DNA of 40,925 nt. Origin: an uncultured Oscillospiraceae bacterium (GTDB lineage: Bacteria > Bacillota > Clostridia > Oscillospirales > JAAYXM01). The position numbers and the translations under genes were made by a program. Below the pieces are notes generated by a model. It saw only the letters and a list, made by a program, of their open reading frames with translations. It made no database searches and was not told the DNA's origin. Where the stretch lies: contig CAKUEM010000011.1 of the NCBI GenBank assembly GCA_934646115.1, positions 1 through 40,925 on the forward strand, read 5' to 3'. This document shows, piece by piece, positions 32,338-40,711 of the stretch. Every line of letters starts with the position of its first letter. Position 1 is the stretch's first letter.

Positions 32338-33558
32338 ATGAAGCAGAGGCACATCGTCGGGCGGATTTTATCGGCTCTTCTCGCGCTGTTTGTGGTGTTA
32401 TACATCGGCGGCGTGGTTTGGAACACGTTGTATGACCCGGTAAAAACCGTGAGCGCAATTTATATTTCGGCCGAGGACAGCATAGAAGTCACCGGCTTTG
32501 TGGTGCGCGAGGAAAAAACGCTCGACGCTGTGACCTCCGGGACGATCGAAATGCAGGTAGACGAGGGCGAGCGCGCCGCAAAGGGCGACGCGGTCGCGCT
32601 GGTCTATGCAAGCGAGGCGGATCAGGAAAAGGCGCACCAGAAAAAAGAGCTTGCCGCCCGCATCACGCGGCTGGAAACGCTGATGAATCAAGGCAATGAG
32701 GTGGTTGATCTCGCCACGGTGGACACGGCGATCGTCCGCATGGGCGAGCAGCTGCTCGATCATTATGAAACCGGCGAATTTTCGCATATTCCGTCCGTCA
32801 TTTCGCAAATTAAAGACAAAACGATGTCGCGCGAGTATATTTACCGCGACCGGGCGGAGCTTTCCGACGCGGTCAACGACCTGAAAAAAGAGCAGCAGGC
32901 ACTGGGCAAAGCGACCGTGCGCGACGCGGTGTATGCCTCAAGCCCCGGCTACTATTCCAGCCAGAGCGATGGGTATGAAACCGTGCTTGCGTGCAGCCGC
33001 GTTTCAGAGCTTACGCCGCAAAAATACCGCGAGATCGCCAAAACCGAGGCGGTGGACGCGCAAAATGACGGCACGCTCGGCAAGATCATCACGCAGTTTT
33101 ACTGGGATTTTGTCGTGCTGGTCGATCAGGCTTCGGCTGACCGGATGCAGCTCTCAAAAAGCGTGACGCTGCATTTCGATAGTCCGCAGTATCCCAGTGT
33201 TCCCGCCACGGTATACTGGAAAAGCGAGGCGGACGGCGGCGAGGTGACGGTCGCGCTGCGCGTGCAGGAGCATATCGCGGATTTCACGACCGCGCGGCGG
33301 CTGCGCGCCGGGATCGTGATTCAAACGTATGAGGGGTTAAAAGTCCCGCGCGAGGCGATGCGCGTGAATGACGAGGGGGAGCAGGGCGTGTATTGCCTGA
33401 TTGATTCGCAGGTGAAGTTCAAGCCGGTCGAGCCGGTGTTTGAAAAAGACAGCTATTATATTGTAAAGTATGACAGCGCGGATACGAAAAGCCTTTTGCT
33501 TTATGACGAGATCGTGGTCTCCGCCAAGGAGCTGGAGGACCGAAAAATGGTGAAATAG
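32338..33558 (+). CDS. HlyD-like membrane-anchored adaptor protein of the division cluster
   Basis: A 406-residue protein with one N-terminal membrane helix (RILSALLALFVVLYIGGVVW) and a large outside part. Beta-barrel/lipoyl-like segments flank a helical region: VTGFVVREEKTLDAVTSG near residue 50 and VDEGERAAKGDAVALVYA near 75 are the lipoyl-like half motif, then helices (about 100-190), then a beta-rich part. This resembles HlyD/AcrA membrane-fusion proteins, but no ABC transporter or outer-membrane partner is near. Similar proteins are recorded in the sepF region of many Clostridia, with no known job. It starts 18 bases after hfq and precedes yggS. Confidence 0.75.
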   Translation: MKQRHIVGRILSALLALFVVLYIGGVVWNTLYDPVKTVSAIYISAEDSIEVTGFVVREEKTLDAVTSGTIEMQVDEGERAAKGDAVALVYASEADQEKAHQKKELAARITRLETLMNQGNEVVDLATVDTAIVRMGEQLLDHYETGEFSHIPSVISQIKDKTMSREYIYRDRAELSDAVNDLKKEQQALGKATVRDAVYASSPGYYSSQSDGYETVLACSRVSELTPQKYREIAKTEAVDAQNDGTLGKIITQFYWDFVVLVDQASADRMQLSKSVTLHFDSPQYPSVPATVYWKSEADGGEVTVALRVQEHIADFTTARRLRAGIVIQTYEGLKVPREAMRVNDEGEQGVYCLIDSQVKFKPVEPVFEKDSYYIVKYDSADTKSLLLYDEIVVSAKELEDRKMVK

Positions 33559-33603
33559 GCGGAAATTCCGCCCGAAAATATAGAAAAACAAGGTGAATGG
33601 GTT

Positions 33604-34302
33604 ATGTCTGAAATTCAAGAGAATGTGAAGGCGCTGCGTGCGAAAATCGCTGAGGCGGCTGAGAAAAGCGGTCGCCGCCCGGAGGATATCACGCTGGTCG
33701 CCGCAACAAAAATGAACGACGCCGCGCGCGTGCGTGAGGCGATCGCGGCGGGAATCGACGTTGCCGGCGAAAACCGCGTGCAGGAGCTGCTGGATAAGTA
33801 TGAACAGGGCGCGTATGAGGGCGTTCCGCTGCATTTTATCGGCAATTTGCAGACCAATAAGGTGAAATATCTGATCGGCAAGGTCGCGCTGATCCAGTCG
33901 GTAGACTCGCTGAAGCTTGCGCGCGAGATCGGGCGACTTGCCGTGCGCGCCGGGATCACGCAGGATATTCTGGTTGAGGTCAATATCGGCGGCGAGGAGA
34001 GCAAGGGCGGCATCGCGCCGGACGAGCTGCCTGCGCTGCTGGAAGAAATTTCACAAATTGACGGCGTTTTTACGCGCGGACTTATGACAATTCCGCCAAT
34101 TCTCGGCGCTGCGCATAAAAATACCCGCTATTTTGAGAAAATGCGCGAACTATTTATTGACATTGGCGCAAAAAAATACGATAATACTAGTATGGACTTT
34201 TTGTCGATGGGGATGAGCGACGATTATTATGATGCCATTTTGTGCGGCGCGAACATGGTCCGCGTCGGTACGGGGATCTTTGGCCGCCGTCACTATGCGT
34301 GA
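33604..34302 (+). CDS. YggS/PipY family PLP-binding protein
   Basis: A 232-residue fold-type III PLP-binding protein that helps balance vitamin B6 and 2-oxo/amino acid pools; no catalysis is established. The PLP lysine is in TLVAATKMND (K36), and AGENRVQELLDKY, HFIGNLQTNKVKYL, VEVNIGGEESKGG, GLMTIPP and FLSMGMSDDYYDAI match the family. In many Firmicutes (as ylmE) it sits before sepF, as here. GGTGAATGGGTT precedes ATG 33604 and the site is weak. Confidence 0.95.
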   Translation: MSEIQENVKALRAKIAEAAEKSGRRPEDITLVAATKMNDAARVREAIAAGIDVAGENRVQELLDKYEQGAYEGVPLHFIGNLQTNKVKYLIGKVALIQSVDSLKLAREIGRLAVRAGITQDILVEVNIGGEESKGGIAPDELPALLEEISQIDGVFTRGLMTIPPILGAAHKNTRYFEKMRELFIDIGAKKYDNTSMDFLSMGMSDDYYDAILCGANMVRVGTGIFGRRHYA

Positions 34303-34325
34303 TTTTATTTCAGGAGGTAAAAACA

Positions 34326-34754
34326 ATGGGATTCATGGATGAATTTAAAAAGTGGGCGCGCCTCGATGTAGAGGATGAAGAAGACGAGGAGTTTGAGGAT
34401 TTTGCCCCCGCGAAGAATGAACGCGTGGAGCCGCAGGCGGAGAAGCGCAACAACAAAGTTGTGAATATCCACACGACGACGCAGCTGCAGGTCGTTCTCG
34501 TCAAGCCGGAGCGGTATGAGAATTCGCCCGAGATCGCGGATCATTTGAAAGAGCGCCGCACCGTCGTTTTAAACCTTGAGTCTGCCAATAAAGAAACCGC
34601 GCGCCGCGTGCTGGATTTCTTAAGCGGCGTGGCATACGCAAACGACGGGCAGATCAAGCGCGTTGCGAACAGCACCTATATTATCACGCCGTATAACGTG
34701 GATCTGCAGGGCGACCTGCTCGATGAGCTTGAAAATAACGGGCTGTATTTCTAA
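34326..34754 (+). CDS. sepF: Cell division protein SepF
   Basis: A 142-residue division protein that ties FtsZ to the membrane through an N-terminal amphipathic helix (MGFMDEFKKWARL) and polymerises by its C-terminal domain (about 55-142; VVLNLESANKETARRVLDFL and ITPYNV). The intervening linker is strongly acidic (EDEEDEEFEDF). AGGAGG seven bases before ATG 34326 fixes the start; the longer frame begins in yggS. Length fits the family. Confidence 0.96.
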   Translation: MGFMDEFKKWARLDVEDEEDEEFEDFAPAKNERVEPQAEKRNNKVVNIHTTTQLQVVLVKPERYENSPEIADHLKERRTVVLNLESANKETARRVLDFLSGVAYANDGQIKRVANSTYIITPYNVDLQGDLLDELENNGLYF

Positions 34755-34772
34755 CCAAAGGGGAATGCACGA

Positions 34773-35030
34773 TTGTTGTTAATGATTCGTAATATTCTGT
34801 ATGCGCTGATCAACGTGTATGAAATGATCTTGATTGCGCGCGCATTGCTGTCGTGGTTTCCTGCCATGCAGGACAATCCGGTCACATCGTTTTTATACAC
34901 CGTGACCGAGCCGTTGCTTCGCCCGGTGCGCGATCTTTTGATGCGGATCCCGGCGATGCAGAGTATGCCGATCGATTTTTCGGTCTTGATCGTTTTCATG
35001 CTGCTTGGCATGCTTCGCGTTATTATCTAA
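34773..35030 (+). CDS. YggT family membrane protein
   Basis: An 85-residue protein with two membrane helices and the YggT motif: RALLSWFP, then PVTSFLYTVTEPLLRPVRDLL, and SVLIVFMLLGMLRVII. It is the usual partner of sepF in Firmicutes. The start appears to be TTG 34773, nine bases after AAAGGGG (34757-34763); ATG 34782 would be 18 bases from it. The function is unknown. Confidence 0.93.
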   Translation: MLLMIRNILYALINVYEMILIARALLSWFPAMQDNPVTSFLYTVTEPLLRPVRDLLMRIPAMQSMPIDFSVLIVFMLLGMLRVII

Positions 35031-35055
35031 AATATGATTTGGGGATGTGGATTTT

Positions 35056-35874
35056 ATGCTGACACCGCAGGAACTGAAGGAAATTGAGTTTGACAAGGCG
35101 ATGTTCGGCGGCTATGACAGTGCGTCTGTCGATGAGATTTTCTCACAGGTCGTTGCCGACTATGTCGCGCTCACAAAGGAAAACGCAGTGCTGAAAAACA
35201 AGCTGAAGCTGCTCGCCACCACGATCGAAGAATATCGCAGCGTGGACGAGGCGATGCGCAAAGCGCTCATCACGGCGCAGAACATGGCAAACGACATGGT
35301 GCGCGAAGCGCATGAAAAGAGCGACGAGCTGATCAAAAACGCAAGCGCGGTCGCGAATGCCAAGGTGTCTGACCTTGCCGCGCAGATCCAGGAGGAAGAG
35401 AAGCGCCTTGCCGCCGCCAAGGCGGAGACCGCGAAGTTTGTTGACACCATGAGCGCGGCGTATCAGGCGCAGGCGGAAAAAATTGCGCAGCTTCGCCCCG
35501 AGGTCGCGCCCGAAGCGGAGGAGAGCAACTCGCTGGAGGACACGCTTTCCCTTGCGGCGGATGAGATCAATAAATGCGTCGCAAGCGCGATGGAAAACAT
35601 GAAAGCGTTTGAAGAGCGCGCGGCCGCCAGCCAGATCCCGCCTGTGCCGGAGTCTGCGGCTGCGGAGGAGCAGCCGGCAGAGCAGACCGCGGAAGCGCCG
35701 GAGGATGAGCGCGAGCTGTCTGTGTTTGAGGTCGATATCGATCAGCATCATGACACGATGGATCTTGACGATTTTAATTTTGACGCGGCGCCGCCAAAAA
35801 ACAAAGAAAAAGCGCACGATTTTGATTTTGAGGATCTTAAATTCGGAAAAAACTATGATTTTGACGAGGAATAA
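35056..35874 (+). CDS. DivIVA-domain protein
   Basis: A 272-residue coiled-coil protein. The N-terminal DivIVA domain (LTPQELKEIEFDKAMFGGYD, then SASVDEIFSQVVADY) binds curved membrane at poles and septa; a long coiled coil (about 40-150) follows. The last 50 residues are acidic with repeated aromatic-acidic motifs (DDFNFD, HDFDFEDLKF and YDFDEE). ATG 35056 is ten bases after GGGGAT; GTG 35047 is too close. It may be a DivIVA or a GpsB/SepIVA-like member; the length favours DivIVA. Confidence 0.9.
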   Translation: MLTPQELKEIEFDKAMFGGYDSASVDEIFSQVVADYVALTKENAVLKNKLKLLATTIEEYRSVDEAMRKALITAQNMANDMVREAHEKSDELIKNASAVANAKVSDLAAQIQEEEKRLAAAKAETAKFVDTMSAAYQAQAEKIAQLRPEVAPEAEESNSLEDTLSLAADEINKCVASAMENMKAFEERAAASQIPPVPESAAAEEQPAEQTAEAPEDERELSVFEVDIDQHHDTMDLDDFNFDAAPPKNKEKAHDFDFEDLKFGKNYDFDEE

Positions 35875-35922
35875 CGTCTCACGCGGAATGATAGCCAGAA
35901 ACTAAACGAGGGAGAGCATAAC

Positions 35923-38709
35923 ATGTCTCAGGATTATAACCACACGATCAATCTTCCAAAAACAGAGTTCCCCATGCGCGCCGGCCTGCCCAAGCGCGAG
36001 CCGGACATGCTAGCCGACTGGCTGAAGGAAGATCTATACGAGCTTTTGATGGAAAAAAACAGCGCGCAGCCGAAGTTTATCTTCCATGATGGTCCACCGT
36101 ATGCAAACGGCGATATCCATCTGGGGCATGCGCTGAATAAAATTTTAAAGGATTTCATCATTCGCTATAAAAATATGTCCGGCTTCTGCTGCCCGTATAT
36201 CCCCGGCTGGGATACGCATGGACTGCCGATCGAGAGCCAGGTCATCAAAAAATTCGGTCTTTCGCGCGCAGAGTTCGGCACAGTGGAATTCCGCGAGAAA
36301 TGCCGCGAATTCGCGCTGTCTTATGTCACGAATCAGCGCGAGCAGTTTAAACGTCTCGGCATTCTTGCCGATTGGGAGCATCCGTATCTTACGCTGCATC
36401 CCGAGTTTGAGGCAAAGCAGATCGAGCTGTTCGGGCAGATGGCGGAAAAGGGCTTGATTTATAAGGGCTTAAAGCCGGTCTATTGGTGCCCGCATGACGA
36501 AACGGCGCTCGCCGAGGCGGAGATCGAGTATGCGGACGATCCGTGTCAGTCGATTTATGTTAAATTCCGCGTGACCGAGGATTTCGGGAAGCTTTCTGGC
36601 ATCGCGCCGCTTGCGAATACGTATTTCGTCATCTGGACGACCACGACGTGGACGCTGCCGGGCAACGTGGCGATCGCGTTAAACGGCGAGTTTGAGTATG
36701 TCGTCGTCGCCGCGCAGGGCGAGAATTATATCCTCGCCGAGGCGCTTGTTCCCGATGTGATGAAGGCGGCGGGAATCTCGCAGTATGAGGTGCTGGCGAA
36801 GCTTCCGGGTACTGTGTTTGAAAATATGACCGCGCAGCATCCGTTCCTTGACCGGCAGTCGCTCATCATTCTGGGCGATCATGTCACGCTCGATGCCGGT
36901 ACCGGCTGCGTGCATACCGCGCCGGGTCATGGCGCGGAGGACTATGTCGCATGCCGCGGCTATGATCTGCCGATCGTCGTTCCGGTCGACAGTAAGGGCT
37001 ATTTAAACGAAGAGGCCGGTCCGTTTAATGGGCTGTATTACGATAAGGCAAACGCCGCGATTTTAGAAAACTTGAAGGAAACCGGCGCGCTTTTGGCATC
37101 GCAGGATATCGTCCACCCCTATCCGCATTGCTGGCGCTGCAAGCATCCGATCATTTACCGCGCAACTGAGCAGTGGTTTGCATCGGTCGATGCGATCAAA
37201 GACGCCGCGGTCGATGCGTGCCATGGCGTGACCTGGCTGCCCGGCTGGGGCGAGGACCGCATTATCAGCATGGTGCGCGAGCGGTCTGACTGGTGCATTT
37301 CGCGCCAGCGCATCTGGGGCGTGCCGATCCCGATCTTTTATTGCGAGGACTGCCATGAGCCGATCATCAATCCGGAAACGATCGCGAAAATCAGCGCGAT
37401 CTTCCGCAAGGAAGGCTCATCGGCATGGTACGCGAAGGATGCGAAGGAGCTGCTGCCCGATGGCTTCGTCTGCCCGAAATGCGGCGGCGCGCACTTCACA
37501 AAAGAAAGCGATATTATGGACGTTTGGTTCGATTCCGGCTCGTCGCACGCCGCGGTTTTGGAAACGCGCGACAATATGAGCTGGCCGGCGGATCTGTATC
37601 TCGAGGGCGCGGATCAATATCGCGGCTGGTTCCAGTCGTCGCTGCTCACCTCGATCGCAACGCGCGGCAAAGCGCCGTATAAAACCGTGATCACGCATGG
37701 CATGGTCGTCGATGGGGAAGGCAAAAAAATGTCGAAATCGATGGGCAATGTCAGCTCGCCGCAGGACGTGATTCGCGTGTATGGCGCGGATATCCTGCGC
37801 CTGTGGGTCTCCTCGGCGGATTATCGCGCCGATGTGCGCATCTCTGAGGATATCTTTAAGCAGCTTTCTGAAATTTATTTGAAGATCCGCAACACCTCGC
37901 GCTTTATGCTCGGCAACTTGAATGGGTTTGACCCGAATCATGCGCTGCCGTATGAGGAGCTGCAGGAGATTGATCAGTGGGCGCTCATGCGGCTCAATCA
38001 GCTGATCGCGAAGGTGACCGAGGCGTATGAAAATTATGAGTTCCACCTGATTTATCATGCGATCCATAATTTCTGCGTGGTCGATATGTCAAACTTCTAT
38101 CTCGACGTCGTGAAGGATCGTCTCTATTGCGATGCAACGGAGGGCGCTTCGCGCCGCGCCGCGCAGACCGTGATGTATCACATTCTGGATGCGATGGTGC
38201 GCATGCTCGCGCCGATCCTTGCGTTTACCGCAAACGAGATCTGGCTTGCCATGCCGCATGCGGCGGGCGCGGATGAGCGCAACGTCGTGCTTAACCGGAT
38301 GCCGAAGGTCAACCCCGCGTATGAGAATGCGGCGCTGATGGCGAAATGGGAGAAGATCCATGCGCTGCGCGACGATGTGAACCGCGCATTGGAAAGCGCG
38401 CGCGCTGCAAAAACGATCGGCAAATCGCTGGAAGCGGCGGTCACGCTGTATGCCGAGGGCGAGTCGCTTGCGCTGCTTCGCGAGGTCGAAGAGAAGCTTG
38501 CAAGCCTGTGCATCGTCTCGAAAGTCACGCTTTGCGAGGGCAAGGGCGACGGCATGCCGGGCGAGAATTTTGCGGATATTTCGATCGCGATCGGGCACGC
38601 CGCAGGCACAAAGTGTCCGCGCTGCTGGGTGTATTCTGAGGATGCGGGGCATGACCCCGAAAACCCGGAGCTTTGCCCGCGCTGCGCGAAGGTCGTTTCC
38701 GGAAAGTAG
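35923..38709 (+). CDS. ileS: Isoleucyl-tRNA synthetase
   Basis: A 928-residue class I synthetase that charges tRNA-Ile. The HIGH motif is in GDIHLGHALNK (about residue 65), the editing (CP1) domain includes WTTTTWTLPGN and GTGCVHTAPGHG, KMSKS is in GKKMSKSMGN (about 602), and the C-terminal zinc finger uses CPRCWV and CPRC cysteines. The zinc finger and length fit the bacterial IleS of Firmicutes. Unusually, only 48 bases separate it from divIVA and no T-box leader is present, so it depends on the upstream transcript. Confidence 0.98.
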   Translation: MSQDYNHTINLPKTEFPMRAGLPKREPDMLADWLKEDLYELLMEKNSAQPKFIFHDGPPYANGDIHLGHALNKILKDFIIRYKNMSGFCCPYIPGWDTHGLPIESQVIKKFGLSRAEFGTVEFREKCREFALSYVTNQREQFKRLGILADWEHPYLTLHPEFEAKQIELFGQMAEKGLIYKGLKPVYWCPHDETALAEAEIEYADDPCQSIYVKFRVTEDFGKLSGIAPLANTYFVIWTTTTWTLPGNVAIALNGEFEYVVVAAQGENYILAEALVPDVMKAAGISQYEVLAKLPGTVFENMTAQHPFLDRQSLIILGDHVTLDAGTGCVHTAPGHGAEDYVACRGYDLPIVVPVDSKGYLNEEAGPFNGLYYDKANAAILENLKETGALLASQDIVHPYPHCWRCKHPIIYRATEQWFASVDAIKDAAVDACHGVTWLPGWGEDRIISMVRERSDWCISRQRIWGVPIPIFYCEDCHEPIINPETIAKISAIFRKEGSSAWYAKDAKELLPDGFVCPKCGGAHFTKESDIMDVWFDSGSSHAAVLETRDNMSWPADLYLEGADQYRGWFQSSLLTSIATRGKAPYKTVITHGMVVDGEGKKMSKSMGNVSSPQDVIRVYGADILRLWVSSADYRADVRISEDIFKQLSEIYLKIRNTSRFMLGNLNGFDPNHALPYEELQEIDQWALMRLNQLIAKVTEAYENYEFHLIYHAIHNFCVVDMSNFYLDVVKDRLYCDATEGASRRAAQTVMYHILDAMVRMLAPILAFTANEIWLAMPHAAGADERNVVLNRMPKVNPAYENAALMAKWEKIHALRDDVNRALESARAAKTIGKSLEAAVTLYAEGESLALLREVEEKLASLCIVSKVTLCEGKGDGMPGENFADISIAIGHAAGTKCPRCWVYSEDAGHDPENPELCPRCAKVVSGK

Positions 38710-38721
38710 CTATGGATGTTT

Positions 38722-38756
38722 TGGGGCAGAGCAAACCGGTTCTGCCCCATTTTTTT
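38722..38756 (+). terminator. Strong terminator after ileS
   Basis: TGGGGCAGA pairs with TCTGCCCCA around a 10-base loop, followed by seven T. It ends the series of genes starting at 24264. Confidence 0.92.
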
Positions 38757-39006
38757 CTGCGCGGTATCGCCGCCCGTTGCGCGAGGCGATTCGCCACGCG
38801 GCTTTGCGGCTTGCGCAGCGCCCTTTTGCGCGAAGTGGGGTCAATGAAAAAATCGCGCGAGAAGCGGATAAGCTTTCGATCGCGCAGGGGAGCGGCCGAA
38901 TCATCGCCATCTCTGTGAGCTGGAAGCTTGACGGATATCACGAATCATCGGCATGTTTGCCGCGTGGTTATTTCGTTCTGTAGGCGCGCTATGCCCGGCG
39001 GCGCAT

Positions 39007-39040
39007 TTGCAAGGCGCAGGCGGGCTTGCGCCTTTTGCAA
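39007..39040 (+). terminator. Terminator-like hairpin before lspA
   Basis: AAGGCGCA (39011-39018) pairs with TGCGCCTT (39027-39034), extended by TTGC/GCAA, and ends in TTTT. Its position just upstream of lspA suggests a barrier to readthrough from ileS or a weak attenuator. Confidence 0.5.
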
Positions 39041-39072
39041 TAAAATTTTGAGAACGCACAGGAGGGAAGCTC

Positions 39073-39540
39073 ATGCTTCAAATTATTGTGTTTGCAGCGA
39101 TCGTTATCATCGATCAGCTGGTAAAATTCTGGGCGGTGCATGCGCTGCGCCCGGTCGGCACGATGGAATTTCTGCCCGGGATCATGAATCTGACCTACAC
39201 GGAGAACACGGGCGCCGCGTTTTCCATGCTGGAGGGGAATGTGTTTTTTCTGATCATCATCCCGATCATCGTGTGCGCGCTTGCGGTATATGTGCTGCTT
39301 TCACGGCGCGTGACGCATCCGGTGCTGCGTTGGAGCTTCGTGCTGGTGCTGGGCGGCGCGATCGGCAATTTGATCGATCGGGTCTTCCGTGGATTTGTGG
39401 TCGATATGTTTGAAATCACGCTGTTTCGCTTCGCAATCTTTAACGTTGCGGACATTTTTGTTACCGCAGGCGCGGTGCTGCTTGTGATTTACATTCTGTT
39501 TTTCATGCGCGACGTAACAGGTGATCCGAATGCAGGCTAA
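39073..39540 (+). CDS. lspA: Lipoprotein signal peptidase (signal peptidase II)
   Basis: A 155-residue membrane aspartic protease that cleaves prolipoproteins. Four membrane helices are visible. DQLVKFWAV near the start, LTYTENTGAAFSML, the catalytic GNLIDRVFRG and FNVADIFV (the two catalytic aspartates) and FVVDMF are all present. AGGAGG is close upstream of ATG 39073. It overlaps the pseudouridine synthase gene by 11 bases, so the two are coupled. Confidence 0.96.
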   Translation: MLQIIVFAAIVIIDQLVKFWAVHALRPVGTMEFLPGIMNLTYTENTGAAFSMLEGNVFFLIIIPIIVCALAVYVLLSRRVTHPVLRWSFVLVLGGAIGNLIDRVFRGFVVDMFEITLFRFAIFNVADIFVTAGAVLLVIYILFFMRDVTGDPNAG

Positions 39541-40450
39541 AACCATTGTGATCCCGCAGGACGCGCGCGGGGCGCGGATCGACGTGTATCTCGCGGCGGC
39601 GCTTGATATATCGCGCGCCCAGGTGCAGTCGATGCTGGAATCGGGCGAAATTTTGGCGGACGGCGCGCCGAAAAGCAAAAATTATAAGCTTTCCGGCGGG
39701 GAAACGCTGACGCTGCACCTGCGTGAGCCGCAGCCGATGGAGGCGCAGCCGCAGGAGCTTCCGCTTGATATCGTGTATGAAGATGCGGATCTTCTGGTGG
39801 TGAACAAGGCGGCGGGGATGGTCGTGCATCCGGCGGCGGGCAATCCGGACGGAACGCTCGTCAACGCGCTGCTGTTCCATTGCGGCGGGTCGCTTTCCGG
39901 CATCAACGGCGTGCTTCGCCCGGGCATTGTGCATCGCCTGGATAAGGACACCAGCGGTCTCATGGTGGTTGCGAAAAACGATGCGGCGCATCAGTCCCTC
40001 GCGGCGCAAATCAAGGAGCATTCGGCATATCGTATCTACCACGCGCTTGTGTATGGGCATTTCAAAGAGCCGGAGGGGACGGTGCATGCGCCGATCGGGC
40101 GGCATAAAACCGACCGGAAGCGTATGGCGGTCACGGCGCAGAACGCGCGCGATGCGATCACGCATTATCGCGTGCTGGAGGAATATCCGCGCGTTTCCTA
40201 TATCGAATGTAAGCTGGAGACCGGGCGCACGCATCAGATCCGCGTGCATATGGCGTATGTGGGGCATCCGGTCGTGGGCGACCCGGTGTATGCCAAGGGG
40301 CGCGATGCGATGGGGCTTTCCGGGCAGTGTCTGCATTCGAAATCGATAGAATTCACGCATCCTCGCACCGGAGAACGCATGCGCTTCACCTCCGAGCTTC
40401 CGCCCTATTTTTCCGAGCTGCTGCAGCGTGTGCGCGAAAGCGCGCTGTAA
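39530..40450 (+). CDS. RluD-family RNA pseudouridine synthase
   Basis: A 306-residue enzyme. The N-terminal S4-like RNA-binding domain (about 15-75) opens with RGARIDVYLAAALDISRAQV; the catalytic part has RPGIVHRLDKDTSGLMVVAK (catalytic Asp about residue 140), HALVYGHF, and LETGRTHQIRVHMAYVGHPV. It is the RluA/RluD type of 23S rRNA pseudouridine synthase, known as ylyB in Bacillus, where it also follows lspA. ATG 39530 with AGGTGAT upstream is chosen; GTG 39521 is the alternative. In Bacillus the next gene is pyrR; here no pyrR is seen. Confidence 0.94.
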   Translation: MQAKTIVIPQDARGARIDVYLAAALDISRAQVQSMLESGEILADGAPKSKNYKLSGGETLTLHLREPQPMEAQPQELPLDIVYEDADLLVVNKAAGMVVHPAAGNPDGTLVNALLFHCGGSLSGINGVLRPGIVHRLDKDTSGLMVVAKNDAAHQSLAAQIKEHSAYRIYHALVYGHFKEPEGTVHAPIGRHKTDRKRMAVTAQNARDAITHYRVLEEYPRVSYIECKLETGRTHQIRVHMAYVGHPVVGDPVYAKGRDAMGLSGQCLHSKSIEFTHPRTGERMRFTSELPPYFSELLQRVRESAL

Positions 40451-40495
40451 ATCATAATAGGGGGAAACACAGGATTTTTGCTTTAAACGGTTTTT

Positions 40496-40523
40496 TTGCA
40501 AAAGCCGTGAGCTTTGATATAAT
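40496..40523 (+). promoter_or_regulatory. Promoter of a short terminated transcript
   Basis: TTGCAA (40496-40501), 16-base spacer, perfect TATAAT (40518-40523). Transcription would start about 40530. Confidence 0.7.
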
Positions 40524-40546
40524 CGGGGAATTTTACAATCATAACA

Positions 40547-40575
40547 AAGCCACGCAGTGTTTGCGTGGCTTTTTT
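40547..40575 (+). terminator. Strong terminator just after the 40496 promoter
   Basis: AGCCACGCA pairs with TGCGTGGCT around GTGTT, with six T. It may end the lspA-rluD transcript, the short transcript from 40530, or both. Confidence 0.85.
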
Positions 40576-40689
40576 GCTGCGCGGCATATGCGACAGGGGT
40601 GCGAGCAGAAGGAGGAAAGAGGCGATATTTATCGATCATTCTCTCGCGCGCGGCGAAGAACCGGCGGGGATTTCTCGCAACAAAACAAG

Positions 40690-40711
40690 GGCAGACGCAA
40701 ACGCGTCTGCC
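40690..40711. other. Perfect hairpin without clear U-tract
   Basis: GGCAGACGC pairs with GCGTCTGCC around AAAC. The plus side lacks a T-run; the minus side continues CTTGTTTTG, so it may end a minus-strand transcript coming from the right. Confidence 0.5.

Larger units (their letters stand above)
38710..39072. other. Intergenic region between ileS and lspA
   Basis: After the ileS terminator about 310 bases remain. A second hairpin (39007-39040; TTGCAAGGCGCA with TGCGCCTTTTGCAA, two extra T) stands 33 bases before the lspA start and could terminate or protect. I see no gene and no clear promoter. A short frame MKKSREKRISFRSRRGAAE near 38844 is probably chance. Confidence 0.5.

Noticed and set aside
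35875..35922. T-box leader before ileS
   Set aside because: Only 48 bases separate divIVA and ileS, far too short, and no T-box sequence is present.
39503..40639. 378-codon open frame on the minus strand opposite the pseudouridine synthase
   Set aside because: The plus-strand frame is an unmistakable RluD family member; the antisense frame is rich in His/Arg without any family pattern, as expected from high GC at codon ends.
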